Below are positions 1 to 7,485 of a stretch of DNA of 9,979 nt, one piece after another. The position numbers and the translations under genes were made by a program. A model generated the notes under the pieces. It was not told the DNA's origin. It searched no databases and was given only the letters and a program-made list of their open reading frames with translations. The stretch spans positions 1 to 9,979 of the forward strand of contig DAOQTX010000066.1 of assembly GCA_035340715.1 (NCBI GenBank), given 5' to 3'. Source of the DNA: DAOQTX01 sp035340715. Its GTDB lineage: Bacteria; Bacteroidota; Bacteroidia; AKYH767-A; OLB10. Position 1 is the stretch's first letter. Every line of letters begins with the position of its first letter.

Positions 1-1169
1 ACACTTACCATAGGTTTTAAGGTTTTAGGTTCTGCATGGATAAAATGAATAAAATTTGTACAAGCAAGGATCAAGGCTAGAATTCTTGTATAGTATTTTA
101 TAAACTTCGTAAGTTTAACCTTCGGCGAGTTCTCGATGAGTATGAATAGCAGTACAAAGCATTGAAAGTAGATTGGAATGAAGTATCGTCTACCCATATC
201 ATTTTGAAGTACCCAATTTGACACAATCAAGGAACCTAATGACGCTATAGTCGTGAACCCAAAAAAGAGTATCCATTTTCTTTTTGAACCATCGATCATT
301 CTATAATTTTGAACTAGACTTATAAGCATGAGCACAAACAAAATCAATACAAGATAGACGCTGATCGATAGAAATACATCATTGTGATTGAACAATAAAT
401 AATTTTTAATAGAATGAACAATATTTTCAAGAGCTGAAATAATTTGACTGAAAGAATTAATTGACAGATAGTTTTCGGTACGCACGAGAGCGAATTTTTT
501 TAAATATCCCGTGACAAAAATCCCGGCTATGATCCCAAGAAAATTTATTGTTGTTAAGACAAGCATTTTTGATTTTTTAAACTTTCTAAAAACCAAAGAA
601 TAAAATAAGATGACCAATGCGAACAAAGAAATGATGGCCTGATCAGATACCCAAAGGTTGATCACAAAAATCAGGTCAATCAATAACAGAAGAAGGACAT
701 TTTGTGCAAATTCTTTCTTGCATTCTCCGATTTTTAACTTGTGATATAAAAGAATACAAAAGCCGATCAGACTAATTTGAACACCGAGTGTGTACCAAAT
801 CATATCATTAAAGAAGAACCATGGCAGAAAAAGGTATACTGAAAGAAAGACCTTGTTCAGCTTTCTATCAAGTAATAATGCATAACCGGATAAGCCGGCA
901 GCCAATAATACATAAAGGCAGATCGTAACTGATGTAATAGCTGAAATATTCAGGACTTTGTTCCAGAACTGAGCCATTAGAGGAATGAGAGAACCACCCC
1001 TGTCTTGTCCCCAGAAATAGATATCTTCAGGCAGTTGGAAGTTATGTGTCATCAAAACCATGATGGCCCCATCTGAGTTAAATGTTGGGTTGTGGTTGGG
1101 AGACAAGAGTAGAAAAGAACAAATAATCACAAGGCAAATGCAACTGTAATAAATTATTTGCTTGAGCAT
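1..1169 (-). CDS. Polytopic membrane protein, putative GT-C-like glycosyltransferase (C-terminus cut by window edge)
   Basis: This open frame starts at ATG 1169-1167 and stays open for 389 codons to the window edge, so the C-terminus is missing. The product is very hydrophobic, with a first membrane segment at about residues 5-22 and roughly eight more. After the first helix comes a loop with an acidic residue (NSDGAIM, D33), then PEDIYFWGQDRGGSLIPL (about 47-64). A later RRYFIP motif lies near 326-331. One N-terminal helix, an acidic first outer loop and many helices is the layout of GT-C (GT39/PMT-like) enzymes, which transfer sugars from polyprenyl-phosphate donors at the outer face of the inner membrane. 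I infer membership from layout and motif impression; substrate is unknown. It could instead be an uncharacterised membrane protein. No clear promoter is visible upstream. Confidence 0.72.
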   Translation of the reverse strand, partial: MLKQIIYYSCICLVIICSFLLLSPNHNPTFNSDGAIMVLMTHNFQLPEDIYFWGQDRGGSLIPLMAQFWNKVLNISAITSVTICLYVLLAAGLSGYALLLDRKLNKVFLSVYLFLPWFFFNDMIWYTLGVQISLIGFCILLYHKLKIGECKKEFAQNVLLLLLIDLIFVINLWVSDQAIISLFALVILFYSLVFRKFKKSKMLVLTTINFLGIIAGIFVTGYLKKFALVRTENYLSINSFSQIISALENIVHSIKNYLLFNHNDVFLSISVYLVLILFVLMLISLVQNYRMIDGSKRKWILFFGFTTIASLGSLIVSNWVLQNDMGRRYFIPIYFQCFVLLFILIENSPKVKLTKFIKYYTRILALILACTNFIHFIHAEPKTLKPMVS

Positions 1170-1582
1170 GGTTTAGGAAAAAGGTTTGAAACGTTGTTCA
1201 GTTTTAATTAAATGATCGATATTTATTTGACTTTTCTATTGTGAATAGTCATCCCTGTAGTCTCGTGTTCAGGCACAGCTTTGATACCTTTTTACCTCGC
1301 CTATACTAATTCAATATGTTGACAAGCCGTGCTTCGGTAAATCCTGATTTTGTAAGCGCACATTAAATCCGGAAGCCTATTTTTTATTTTTAGATTTGTA
1401 CGATAGGAGAGAGCACTTATCAGAGCTCACAGTTTTATATTCAATTCGTTTTGGGTTACAAAAGCAATTATAAAAAGATATTAAAACGGTCGGGAATTTG
1501 CATAGAAATCCCCTAAGAGAGCAAGACAAAAGCATTGCCCTGTCAGGGGATTTTCATTTTTATAAAGGATTTTTTAATGCGT
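1170..1582. other. Intergenic stretch between membrane-protein and ferritin genes
   Basis: About 410 bp with no supported gene on either strand. It is A/T-rich and holds one stem-loop next to the ferritin end (listed separately). A plus-strand open frame starts here and runs into the ferritin gene as its antisense shadow; it has no recognisable protein features. No clear TAnnTTTG promoter precedes the membrane-protein gene. Confidence 0.5.
1506..1553 (-). terminator. Stem-loop 3' of the ferritin gene, possible terminator or structured 3' UTR
   Basis: AAATCCCCT (1506-1514) and AGGGGATTT (1545-1553) form a perfect 9-bp inverted repeat with a 30-nt loop. The loop can hold a small inner GACA/TGTC helix. 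It sits about 30 nt beyond the ferritin stop. The T-rich tract that would complete an intrinsic terminator follows it on the plus strand (1551-1575), not on the ferritin strand, so a bidirectional or purely structural role is equally possible. Confidence 0.35.
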
Positions 1583-2095
1583 TCAATGACCATTGCCCGG
1601 GTGGGAAACGATCATGGAAGGCATATCCCGGTCAAAGAGGTACATTCCTCCTTTGTCATTGCCGATCAATCTTAACTTATCAAGTATTTTTCTTGCCAAT
1701 GCCTCTTCTTCAATTTGTTCTGCAACATACCATTGCAGGAAGTTATGTGTTGTATAATCTTTTTCTTTCAGACATATTTCCACCAGGCCGTTTATTTCCT
1801 GTGATACAAAGACCTCATGACTCAAGACCTCTTCAAAAACAAACTGAATGGATTTAAATGTTTGAGGCTGTTGTTTTAGAGCAGGAACCAGTGCTTTTCC
1901 GCCTCTTTCATTAATATACTTCACGAGTTTGAGCATGTGCATTCTTTCCTCATCTGACTGTGCGTATAGAAATTCCGCAATGCCGCCTAAGCCTTCAGTT
2001 TCAGCCCAGGAAGCCATTGCCAGATAATATTGAGAAGAGGCTGCTTCGAATTCAATTTGTTTGTTTAATGCAGATTCAACTTTTTTGGAAACCAT
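1583..2095 (-). CDS. ftnA: Non-haem ferritin (FtnA-type iron storage protein)
   Basis: A 170-residue protein of normal bacterial ferritin length. Members assemble as 24-subunit cytoplasmic cages that oxidise Fe(II) and store it as mineral. The ferroxidase residues fall at the same numbers as in E. coli FtnA: E17, Y24, E50, H53, E94, Q127 and E130, with third-site acids E49, E126 and E129 also present. The methionine ligand that marks haem-binding bacterioferritin is not evident. The four-helix bundle covers about residues 1-145, followed by a short tail ending SHPGNGH. The ATG start is preceded by an A/T-rich leader without a Shine-Dalgarno sequence. It appears monocistronic. A stem-loop lies downstream and the first dispersed-repeat copy lies about 95 bp upstream. 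Identification is secure; physiological trigger is not visible. Confidence 0.96.
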   Translation of the reverse strand: MVSKKVESALNKQIEFEAASSQYYLAMASWAETEGLGGIAEFLYAQSDEERMHMLKLVKYINERGGKALVPALKQQPQTFKSIQFVFEEVLSHEVFVSQEINGLVEICLKEKDYTTHNFLQWYVAEQIEEEALARKILDKLRLIGNDKGGMYLFDRDMPSMIVSHPGNGH

Positions 2096-2125
2096 ATTTT
2101 TTGAGGGTTATATTTTTTTTCTTTT

Positions 2126-2133
2126 CAAAGTTA
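2126..2133 (-). promoter_or_regulatory. Candidate Bacteroidota -7 promoter box of the ferritin gene
   Basis: On the minus strand the bases read TAACTTTG, an exact match to the Bacteroidota -7 consensus TAnnTTTG, about 30 nt before the ferritin ATG. A -33 TTTG element at the expected spacing is not obvious; the nearest TTG is about 13 nt upstream. Known consensus plus position supports it; no start site has been measured. Confidence 0.45.
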
Positions 2134-2188
2134 ATGATTTTAAGCACAATCGTATACTAAATTGAGATTAATTAATTTGCCACACTCG

Positions 2189-2322
2189 CCGCTGCGAAGG
2201 ATTTGCAATCCTTTGCTAACAAAAGGTGGATTTGCAATCCACATTGAAAGTGTGTAAGCATATCAAAAGCTACTCACCACAAGAATAACACAAACCATTT
2301 CGACATTAAAGAATCCCGGGCT
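2189..2322 (+). repeat. Dispersed twin-hairpin repeat, copy 1
   Basis: A 134-bp element matching copies at 7671 and 9804 at most positions, starting CCGCTGCGAAGG and ending at CGGGCT. It has two hairpins whose cores are the same 13-mer GGATTTGCAATCC. The first is GCGAAGGATT (2194-2203) with AATCCTTTGC (2207-2216), loop TGC, with one G-T wobble. The second is GTGGATT (2226-2232) with AATCCAC (2236-2242), loop TGC. A conserved unpaired tail follows, including CACAAACCATTT and GACATTA. Unlike the other two copies, this one loses similarity after CGGGCT. It lies upstream of the ferritin promoter and codes for nothing convincing. A role as a mobile (REP/MITE-like) element or structured RNA is inference. 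Confidence 0.85.
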
Positions 2323-2804
2323 ATTAAGCGTGAGCGCCGGTGGGCTAAGATAATTGACTTTCAGTAGTGAAGGTATATCATGATAATCTCTGTTGTTCCT
2401 ACAATATTGTATTTTCAAATTTAACGATTTTATATGTTATTATCGAGATTCTATCCAATTCCACTACCCTGGTTCGAACGTAATTATTCCACCTCAGCAC
2501 CCTTTAGCGTAATTCGACAATATTGGCGGTCAACACTTTTTAAATAAATACAAAGCATATTCAAATCTGTCCGACAAGGGAACTTTCTAATCTTCTAAGG
2601 ATAATTTTCGAGTTCTTTAGTTTGTCTTACTTGAATTAAACGAATCAATTAGGAAGGTTAAAAATTTGTTGACTATTTTCAATGCCTTCAAAGTTTCGTT
2701 AACTTTCCAGTCCCACCAAACTAAACTGTCTTGTAAGGATGAAGACTTATTTGATGTTGTAAGGTTTATTTTATCGCTGTCGCCCTGCTTTTGGCAAGTT
2801 GCTT
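2323..2804. other. Gene-free A/T-rich intergenic stretch
   Basis: About 480 bp between repeat copy 1 and the glycosyltransferase stop. I see no supported gene. Short perfect palindromes occur: TATCATGATA (2376-2385), ACAATATTGT (2401-2410) and GTTCGAAC (2472-2479), which may be chance in A/T-rich DNA. A minus-strand frame is open from about 2870 to 2617 but lacks an ATG. A small plus-strand frame overlaps the glycosyltransferase end and has no known features. No terminator for the leftward operon is evident. Confidence 0.5.
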
Positions 2805-4007
2805 TTATGTGTGGTTTAAAGCGTCTGTTAATTTTTTTGCAGATAACCTGTATTCAAATTCAGTTTTAGAAAATTGTCTAGCCTCTTGCGACACTTTTTT
2901 TACTAATTCGAGATCATTCATACATTGAAATATGATTGAAATCCACTCATCACTTTTATCGGAAATAAAAATGTTTTGACGGTCAATACAAGGTATACCC
3001 ATTGCTCCATTTGACGTAGTAAGAATAACTTTTCCTTTTGCCATGCCTTCTGCAATTTTTATGCGTATGCCGCTACCGGAAAAAGAAGGGACTATCATAA
3101 TAGCTTTTTTATTCATAAAGATTTTCCCGTCAACATAACTGTTGGTAATAAATACATTTGAGTAATTCATATTCGTTAACCAATCAGGCATTTTTGCACC
3201 TGCTAAATAAAGTTTAACATGAGGAAGTGTTCTATAAATTTGTTCCCATACATTTTCAAAAAACCACTTAAATGCTTCCTGATGCGGAAGCCAATCCATC
3301 GAACCAATATGAAACAGGACTAATTCGTCAATTTCGGGTGGGGTATAGTGTTTGAATTCTTCATCATTAAAATTTATTCCAAACGGAAGGTAGATCATTG
3401 GTGTTTTACATAAACTATTTTTAAAAACCAGATTATCTTTATCACTGATTGATGCAATCAGGTTTACCTTGTCTAAGGTGCTCAATTCGTATTTTTTTAA
3501 TCTTCGGGATAGTAAATTCAAATAACATTTTTTCAAGATGTTATTTTCGTTTTGGGCAAGATTTTCCCATATTTTGAATTCGGCATTGTGTGCCCTCAAA
3601 ACCAGTTTAGCGTTGGAATACTTTCTTAATAGATGAATATAAGGTGTGGTATATAACGATTCTAAAATAATTACATCGTATGTGTGTTTATTTAACACTT
3701 GCCGAATAGCCCGGCTAAAATTAATTGAATTGAAGCGTGTAATATTGTAAGACTGACCGGTAAATAAATTTAAAAATGCCGGCAGTATTTTTATCCTGAT
3801 ATCAATATCTACAAGTAAATATTTTGATTTACTTTTAAAATCAGAGGGTACGTTCTTTAAATCACAATACTGCTTGTGAGTATTCATGGCTAATATATGA
3901 ACGTTATTCCCATTTTCTATCAGTCCATTATACAGACTGTACATAGCAATAGACCCACCGTCAATTGGTGGATAGGGGGGCTTATGACAAATTTGGAGTA
4001 TGTTCAC
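2805..4007 (-). CDS. Glycosyltransferase, GT4-like (GT-B fold)
   Basis: A 400-residue cytosolic or peripheral enzyme expected to transfer a sugar from a nucleotide-sugar donor. The N-terminal acceptor domain opens NILQICHKPPYPP and DGGS (16-19), the usual start of this family, and carries RAHNAE (138-143). The C-terminal donor domain begins at about 230 with HIGSMDWLPH (233-242) and has SGSGIRIKIAEGMAKGK (310-326), where E320 is the expected donor-binding glutamate. A family of this shape matches Pfam Glyco_trans_1_4. The start is GTG (4007-4005); it overlaps the end of the upstream oxidoreductase by 26 bp and supplies the full conserved N-terminus, while the next in-frame ATG (M22) would delete it. 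It is the last gene of the leftward operon. Donor and acceptor cannot be read from sequence. Confidence 0.9.
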   Translation of the reverse strand: MNILQICHKPPYPPIDGGSIAMYSLYNGLIENGNNVHILAMNTHKQYCDLKNVPSDFKSKSKYLLVDIDIRIKILPAFLNLFTGQSYNITRFNSINFSRAIRQVLNKHTYDVIILESLYTTPYIHLLRKYSNAKLVLRAHNAEFKIWENLAQNENNILKKCYLNLLSRRLKKYELSTLDKVNLIASISDKDNLVFKNSLCKTPMIYLPFGINFNDEEFKHYTPPEIDELVLFHIGSMDWLPHQEAFKWFFENVWEQIYRTLPHVKLYLAGAKMPDWLTNMNYSNVFITNSYVDGKIFMNKKAIMIVPSFSGSGIRIKIAEGMAKGKVILTTSNGAMGIPCIDRQNIFISDKSDEWISIIFQCMNDLELVKKVSQEARQFSKTEFEYRLSAKKLTDALNHT

Positions 4008-5295
4008 TTATATTATTTATTATCAAATCGGCAATTGCATTTTGGTAATACCAGATTCCATTTGTTTGTCCTTCAAAACTCGGCTCTCCACCCAATTTAC
4101 CTTTAGGTATAAAACCCGTTGCAAGACCACTTGCAAATGCATTTGGTACTACAATCCCGTTTTCATCCAATAGTTCACACCTTTCATTTACCCAATGTTG
4201 ATTAAGTTCACCTTTGAATTTAATTTGCTTTCCATACGTGTTGTAAAAAGGAAAGAGGTTGAACCTGTATCCAAACGCTAATACTATAACAGCAGCATTA
4301 TCTAAGTCCTCCTCTAATTCGCTTTTTTGGTTTTTATAGACAATAAGTTTTACCCGGTCTTCTTTTTTTAATTTACCCAATCCCAGCATTTGCATATACA
4401 ATTGTCTACCGTCCATTCTCAAGCCGGCTAAACGATAAAGTCTTTTCGTAACAGGGCAAATGTCTGCATCTGTATAATCAAAATAAGAATTGTCTCTGGC
4501 TTCTTCTTTTGTATTAAAATATATTTTAGGTGATGAGTGGCTCCATATTTTAATTGTGTCGATTGCGAACCCGGGCAAATTGAACGAATGAAGAAAGGAA
4601 TGAGCAGCAGAAAATGCACTGTGGCTTCCACCAAGGATAACAATCTTAGGATTTTTTAGTAATGCCTCCTTAAAATGATCGGGTAAGCCATTCTTTAGAA
4701 ATGTATCCGAATGAATGCATTTTTTTTGATGTGCATGGAGGGGAACGGCTTTGGCAAACAAAGAATTTCTATCAATAGTGGTTTGAGGAACACCCCCTGT
4801 CGCAACAAGAACTTTTTTAGCTGTAATCGGATTTGATCGACCTTCAATAAATACATCATAAGTATTATCTCTTTTTTGAATTGCCTTCATTACGTTTGAA
4901 TTCAAAATGAAGTCGCATTTACCGCTTGACTCCAAACTCTGCTTTAATAAAATGCCAAGTTTAGTATAGTAACTGTCAAGCATTACCAAAGGGATTGATT
5001 TTCCTTTATAGGTCTTTATAAGGTCAACTTCATTTTTTAGTTCAGCCAGATCAGTAAAGGTGTTATTGCCTTGAAGACATTCCAAAAAAACATCTGAAAG
5101 TGTATCGCTATTGATATTGAATTGGGTGATATTTCCTTTAATTAGGTTATTGGTCCTTTCAATCACAGCAATCCTATTCTCAAATAGCTTACTGGATGCT
5201 CCGTCTTCCATGGCTTTAAGTAAAAGCCCGGTTCCGGCTGGTCCGCCTCCAATTATCAAAAAATCATAAGCTCTGTTTTTTAATTCTTTGTCCAT
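3982..5295 (-). CDS. FAD/NAD(P)-binding oxidoreductase (flavin monooxygenase-like)
   Basis: A 437-residue soluble protein with two dinucleotide-binding folds. The FAD site is at the N-terminus, DFLIIGGGPAGTG (11-23), with an acidic end to the second strand at IAVIER (42-47). VLVATGG (162-168) is the usual ATG motif. The second site, IVILGGSHSAFSA (218-230), is expected to bind NAD(P)H. VIVLAFGY (336-343) and FASGLATGF (387-395) fit the C-terminal FAD-contact region. This layout is shared by flavin-containing and N-hydroxylating monooxygenases and by FAD/NAD(P) proteins of unknown reaction, so the substrate is open. The ATG directly follows the TAG of the WecB remnant, and the end overlaps the glycosyltransferase start by 26 bp, which points to a translationally coupled operon. 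No signal peptide. Confidence 0.82.
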   Translation of the reverse strand: MDKELKNRAYDFLIIGGGPAGTGLLLKAMEDGASSKLFENRIAVIERTNNLIKGNITQFNINSDTLSDVFLECLQGNNTFTDLAELKNEVDLIKTYKGKSIPLVMLDSYYTKLGILLKQSLESSGKCDFILNSNVMKAIQKRDNTYDVFIEGRSNPITAKKVLVATGGVPQTTIDRNSLFAKAVPLHAHQKKCIHSDTFLKNGLPDHFKEALLKNPKIVILGGSHSAFSAAHSFLHSFNLPGFAIDTIKIWSHSSPKIYFNTKEEARDNSYFDYTDADICPVTKRLYRLAGLRMDGRQLYMQMLGLGKLKKEDRVKLIVYKNQKSELEEDLDNAAVIVLAFGYRFNLFPFYNTYGKQIKFKGELNQHWVNERCELLDENGIVVPNAFASGLATGFIPKGKLGGEPSFEGQTNGIWYYQNAIADLIINNISEHTPNLS

Positions 5296-5436
5296 CTAGG
5301 CTACTAATTTCTGTGATATAAAGTCATCTCTATAAGAATAGTTGATAGTTGATTTATTTAATACAGTGGTGAAAGAAGCTAGCTTTATTATCTCCGGACG
5401 TGTTCCAAATACAAATTGAATTCTTTTGGGTTTCAT
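5296..5436 (-). pseudogene. wecB: WecB (UDP-GlcNAc 2-epimerase) remnant, apparently an in-frame internal deletion
   Basis: A 46-codon frame that starts MKPKRIQFVFGTRPEIIK. FVFGTRPEIIKLA is the hallmark N-terminus of non-hydrolysing UDP-GlcNAc 2-epimerases, with R13 and K18 matching the UDP-contacting R10 and K15 of E. coli WecB. Full enzymes have about 370 residues. Here the first 27 or so residues join directly to NYSYRDDFISQKLVA, which resembles the extreme C-terminus of the family (NPYGDG, then an S/C-x-K/R-I helix). I infer loss of over 300 codons in frame. The ATG overlaps the SGNH stop as ATGA (5436-5433), and the TAG (5298-5296) abuts the oxidoreductase ATG, so coupling is intact. The product cannot be an epimerase. 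Alternatives are an assembly collapse or a retained micropeptide. Confidence 0.78.
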
Positions 5437-6008
5437 CCTCTTCTTAATTTTAAAATAAAATCCGACAGTTGCTTTCCAATAGCTTCGCTTCCGGATTCAT
5501 TTACATGTACTCCATCATAAAAAAAGGAATCTTCACACGATAATTCTAAACAGTGTAATCCGTTCTTTTTCGCAAGCAACCGTATTATTTTATTATACTC
5601 AGAAATTAAGGCATTCATCCCAATATTGTAAGGAAGCATTACTCCGTTCCTTAATTTAGGGATTTCAATCAGGATAACATTTGTATTACCAACGAGCAAC
5701 CGGATTTTTGTGAGTAAAAGATTGTAGGATATCTCGAATAGTGAAACTGTTGTATTAAATTTCAAATCATTTGTCCCGATAAGCAAAGTTGCAATATCCG
5801 GCTTAGCACTTTTTAAGTTGTAATAGTTTTTATCAATACTTCGGGCAAGATCAATTGTTGTATATCCGGAAACCGCATGATTTAAGACGTTCCAGTTTTT
5901 ATTTGTTTCCTGTGATAAAAAATCTCCGCAGTATTCAGGATAACCGATATAGGACCTCGATCCGATTGTTCTACTGTCCCCAGTACATAGTATTGTTTCC
6001 CAGTTCAT
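5433..6008 (-). CDS. SGNH/GDSL-family hydrolase
   Basis: A 191-residue esterase-like protein with all SGNH blocks: GDS (10-12, nucleophile S12), the block II glycine in AVSGYTT (G48), GTND (78-81, N80 for the oxyanion hole) and DGVH (165-168, with D165 and H168 completing the triad). The length is typical of single-domain members. There is no signal peptide, so it should act in the cytoplasm. Family members remove acyl groups from lipids, sugars or other small molecules. It is the first gene of the leftward unit, and its TGA overlaps the ATG of the WecB remnant as ATGA. Being beside epimerase, oxidoreductase and glycosyltransferase genes suggests deacylation of a sugar or glycan intermediate, which is inference. 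Confidence 0.88.
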   Translation of the reverse strand: MNWETILCTGDSRTIGSRSYIGYPEYCGDFLSQETNKNWNVLNHAVSGYTTIDLARSIDKNYYNLKSAKPDIATLLIGTNDLKFNTTVSLFEISYNLLLTKIRLLVGNTNVILIEIPKLRNGVMLPYNIGMNALISEYNKIIRLLAKKNGLHCLELSCEDSFFYDGVHVNESGSEAIGKQLSDFILKLRRG

Positions 6009-6173
6009 AGTTTTAAATTACACATTAGGGTTTGCGGGTTTAAGATTTGGCAATTTCGGAGCACAAAACTGTCAGTCAGCACTACACTTGATACGAAGAA
6101 CAAATGTTCATTTAACCACTGAACCGTCAATTTATTAAACCTGCTGTTATAAATAGTATTGTTGTTTTCCTTG

Positions 6174-7343
6174 TCAGTCCGTGATGATTAATTTTTTCGT
6201 TTCAATTTGTTTGTTGTCCTGTGTCAGCTCAACGAAATAAAGTCCATTGGGTAAATTGTCACGATGCAATGTAGCTGTGTTACCTGAAATATTTTTTATT
6301 TTCCTTACTATCTGCCCGAAACTGTTGTAAATCGTGAGAGTTGCGTTGTGTAAATGGTTGTCTGTCTGTAAAGTTGTTTGTGTAGAAAAAGGATTTGGAA
6401 AAAATTTAAATTGGCACGGGTAAAAATTCGAGTTGTTTATTCCTGTCAAACATCCAATGGCTTGGCTTTGACGATAACCTATTTTAGAACTCACATTCAA
6501 TGAGTCCTGGAATTCCTGTGCCTTTTGACAGTCATTTTTCAGAAAATACGCAAGCCAAAGTTTAAGGAAATTATGTGTTACCGATTGCTGCTCCGCTCTT
6601 GTAATTGTTGAACTGGGTGAACATGTGCTTTCTCCGAATGTGCAGTTGAAATTTGAATTGGCAAAAAAGCAATGTCCGCCCCCCGTTATGTTCACCTGTG
6701 TTTTGAACGCTGCGGCAGTAGAATCATACATAATGTCCTGATGCTGTGAAGGAGGTGTCACGCAATCATTAGTTCCGCTAAACAATAAAGTTGGTACAGA
6801 TACCTGTTGCGAAGCAGTTATTGAAGACGGGCTTGTGTTTGCAGAGGCAAACGAAACCATGGTTGTAATCGTCAGGTTATTTTCTGCGGCAAGGAAAGAA
6901 CATCCGCCTCCCATAGAATGTCCCATGATGGCTGATGTAGTTCCAACGCTTGCTGATGGAATAACTGCTCCCACTCCGTGGCCCTGAATTTTTTCAATGA
7001 GAAATTTAAGATCTTTTCCGAAATCGACATGGCTTGGGGAGAAACTGCCTTCTGTGGTTGGAAAGGCCATGATATATCCTTCGGGCACAAGTGAGTCCCA
7101 AAAGTTTTGGTACGCGCTCCATACCATAACAAAACCGTGACCAAATGTGATGAGCGGAAAAACCCCTGCTGCAATCGGAGTGTTGTTGCCTGCCGATGTT
7201 GCAGGATAGTACACCTCTGTTATAATCTGGCGATTGCTTCGCAACGAATCAATAAACGTAAAGGTTGTGTGTCCGATTTGGTGTGCAGACAAACTTGAAT
7301 GTAGAATTAGTGTAGCAAGTATGAAAATTATTATTCTTTTCAT
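6174..7343 (-). CDS. Secreted alpha/beta-hydrolase with T9SS type A sorting domain
   Basis: A 389-residue exported esterase/lipase-like enzyme. A signal peptide covers about 1-20, cut after HSSLSA. The catalytic domain (about 25-275) has an HG oxyanion segment FGHG (67-70), the nucleophile elbow GHSMGGG with S143, an acid in SGTNDCVTPP (D193) and a histidine in GGGHC (H224). Overall shape resembles the chlorophyllase, PAF-acetylhydrolase and polyester-hydrolase group. Several cysteines (194, 225, 234, 241) may form disulfides, as expected outside the cell. The C-terminal 75 or so residues, starting FFPNPF (314-319) and containing LTIYNSFGQIV and NGLYFVEL, form a T9SS type A domain that directs passage across the outer membrane. 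It is separated by 165 bp from the SGNH gene and may have its own promoter. Substrate is not determinable here. Confidence 0.92.
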   Translation of the reverse strand: MKRIIIFILATLILHSSLSAHQIGHTTFTFIDSLRSNRQIITEVYYPATSAGNNTPIAAGVFPLITFGHGFVMVWSAYQNFWDSLVPEGYIMAFPTTEGSFSPSHVDFGKDLKFLIEKIQGHGVGAVIPSASVGTTSAIMGHSMGGGCSFLAAENNLTITTMVSFASANTSPSSITASQQVSVPTLLFSGTNDCVTPPSQHQDIMYDSTAAAFKTQVNITGGGHCFFANSNFNCTFGESTCSPSSTITRAEQQSVTHNFLKLWLAYFLKNDCQKAQEFQDSLNVSSKIGYRQSQAIGCLTGINNSNFYPCQFKFFPNPFSTQTTLQTDNHLHNATLTIYNSFGQIVRKIKNISGNTATLHRDNLPNGLYFVELTQDNKQIETKKLIITD

Positions 7344-7485
7344 TTTATTGTCGTCGGTGTTTATAGTGATGACACCTTACTTTTAATTTAGGCAGTGAAG
7401 TCAATAATGGTCTGTAGTCTTTTAGCAATGGGTAAAACGTCAGTTCGTGCAAAAACTAAATGTAAATATTATTTTCATACCTCTA

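Noticed and set aside
2465..2490. T-arm-like GGTTCGAAC suggesting a tRNA
   Set aside because: The flanks do not form an acceptor stem or D- and anticodon arms on either strand; GTTCGAAC is simply an 8-bp palindrome.
2666..2869. Plus-strand 67-codon frame
   Set aside because: Half is antisense to the conserved glycosyltransferase C-terminus, and the rest is compositionally random.
2617..2870. Minus-strand open frame past the glycosyltransferase end
   Set aside because: It has no ATG, overlaps the glycosyltransferase end in another frame and shows no known motif.
6009..6173. Integron attC site in the spacer before the SGNH gene
   Set aside because: GTTAAAT fits the GTTRRRY core, but it lies at the wrong end relative to any matching RYYYAAC, and no paired R and L boxes are seen. 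No integrase gene is present.
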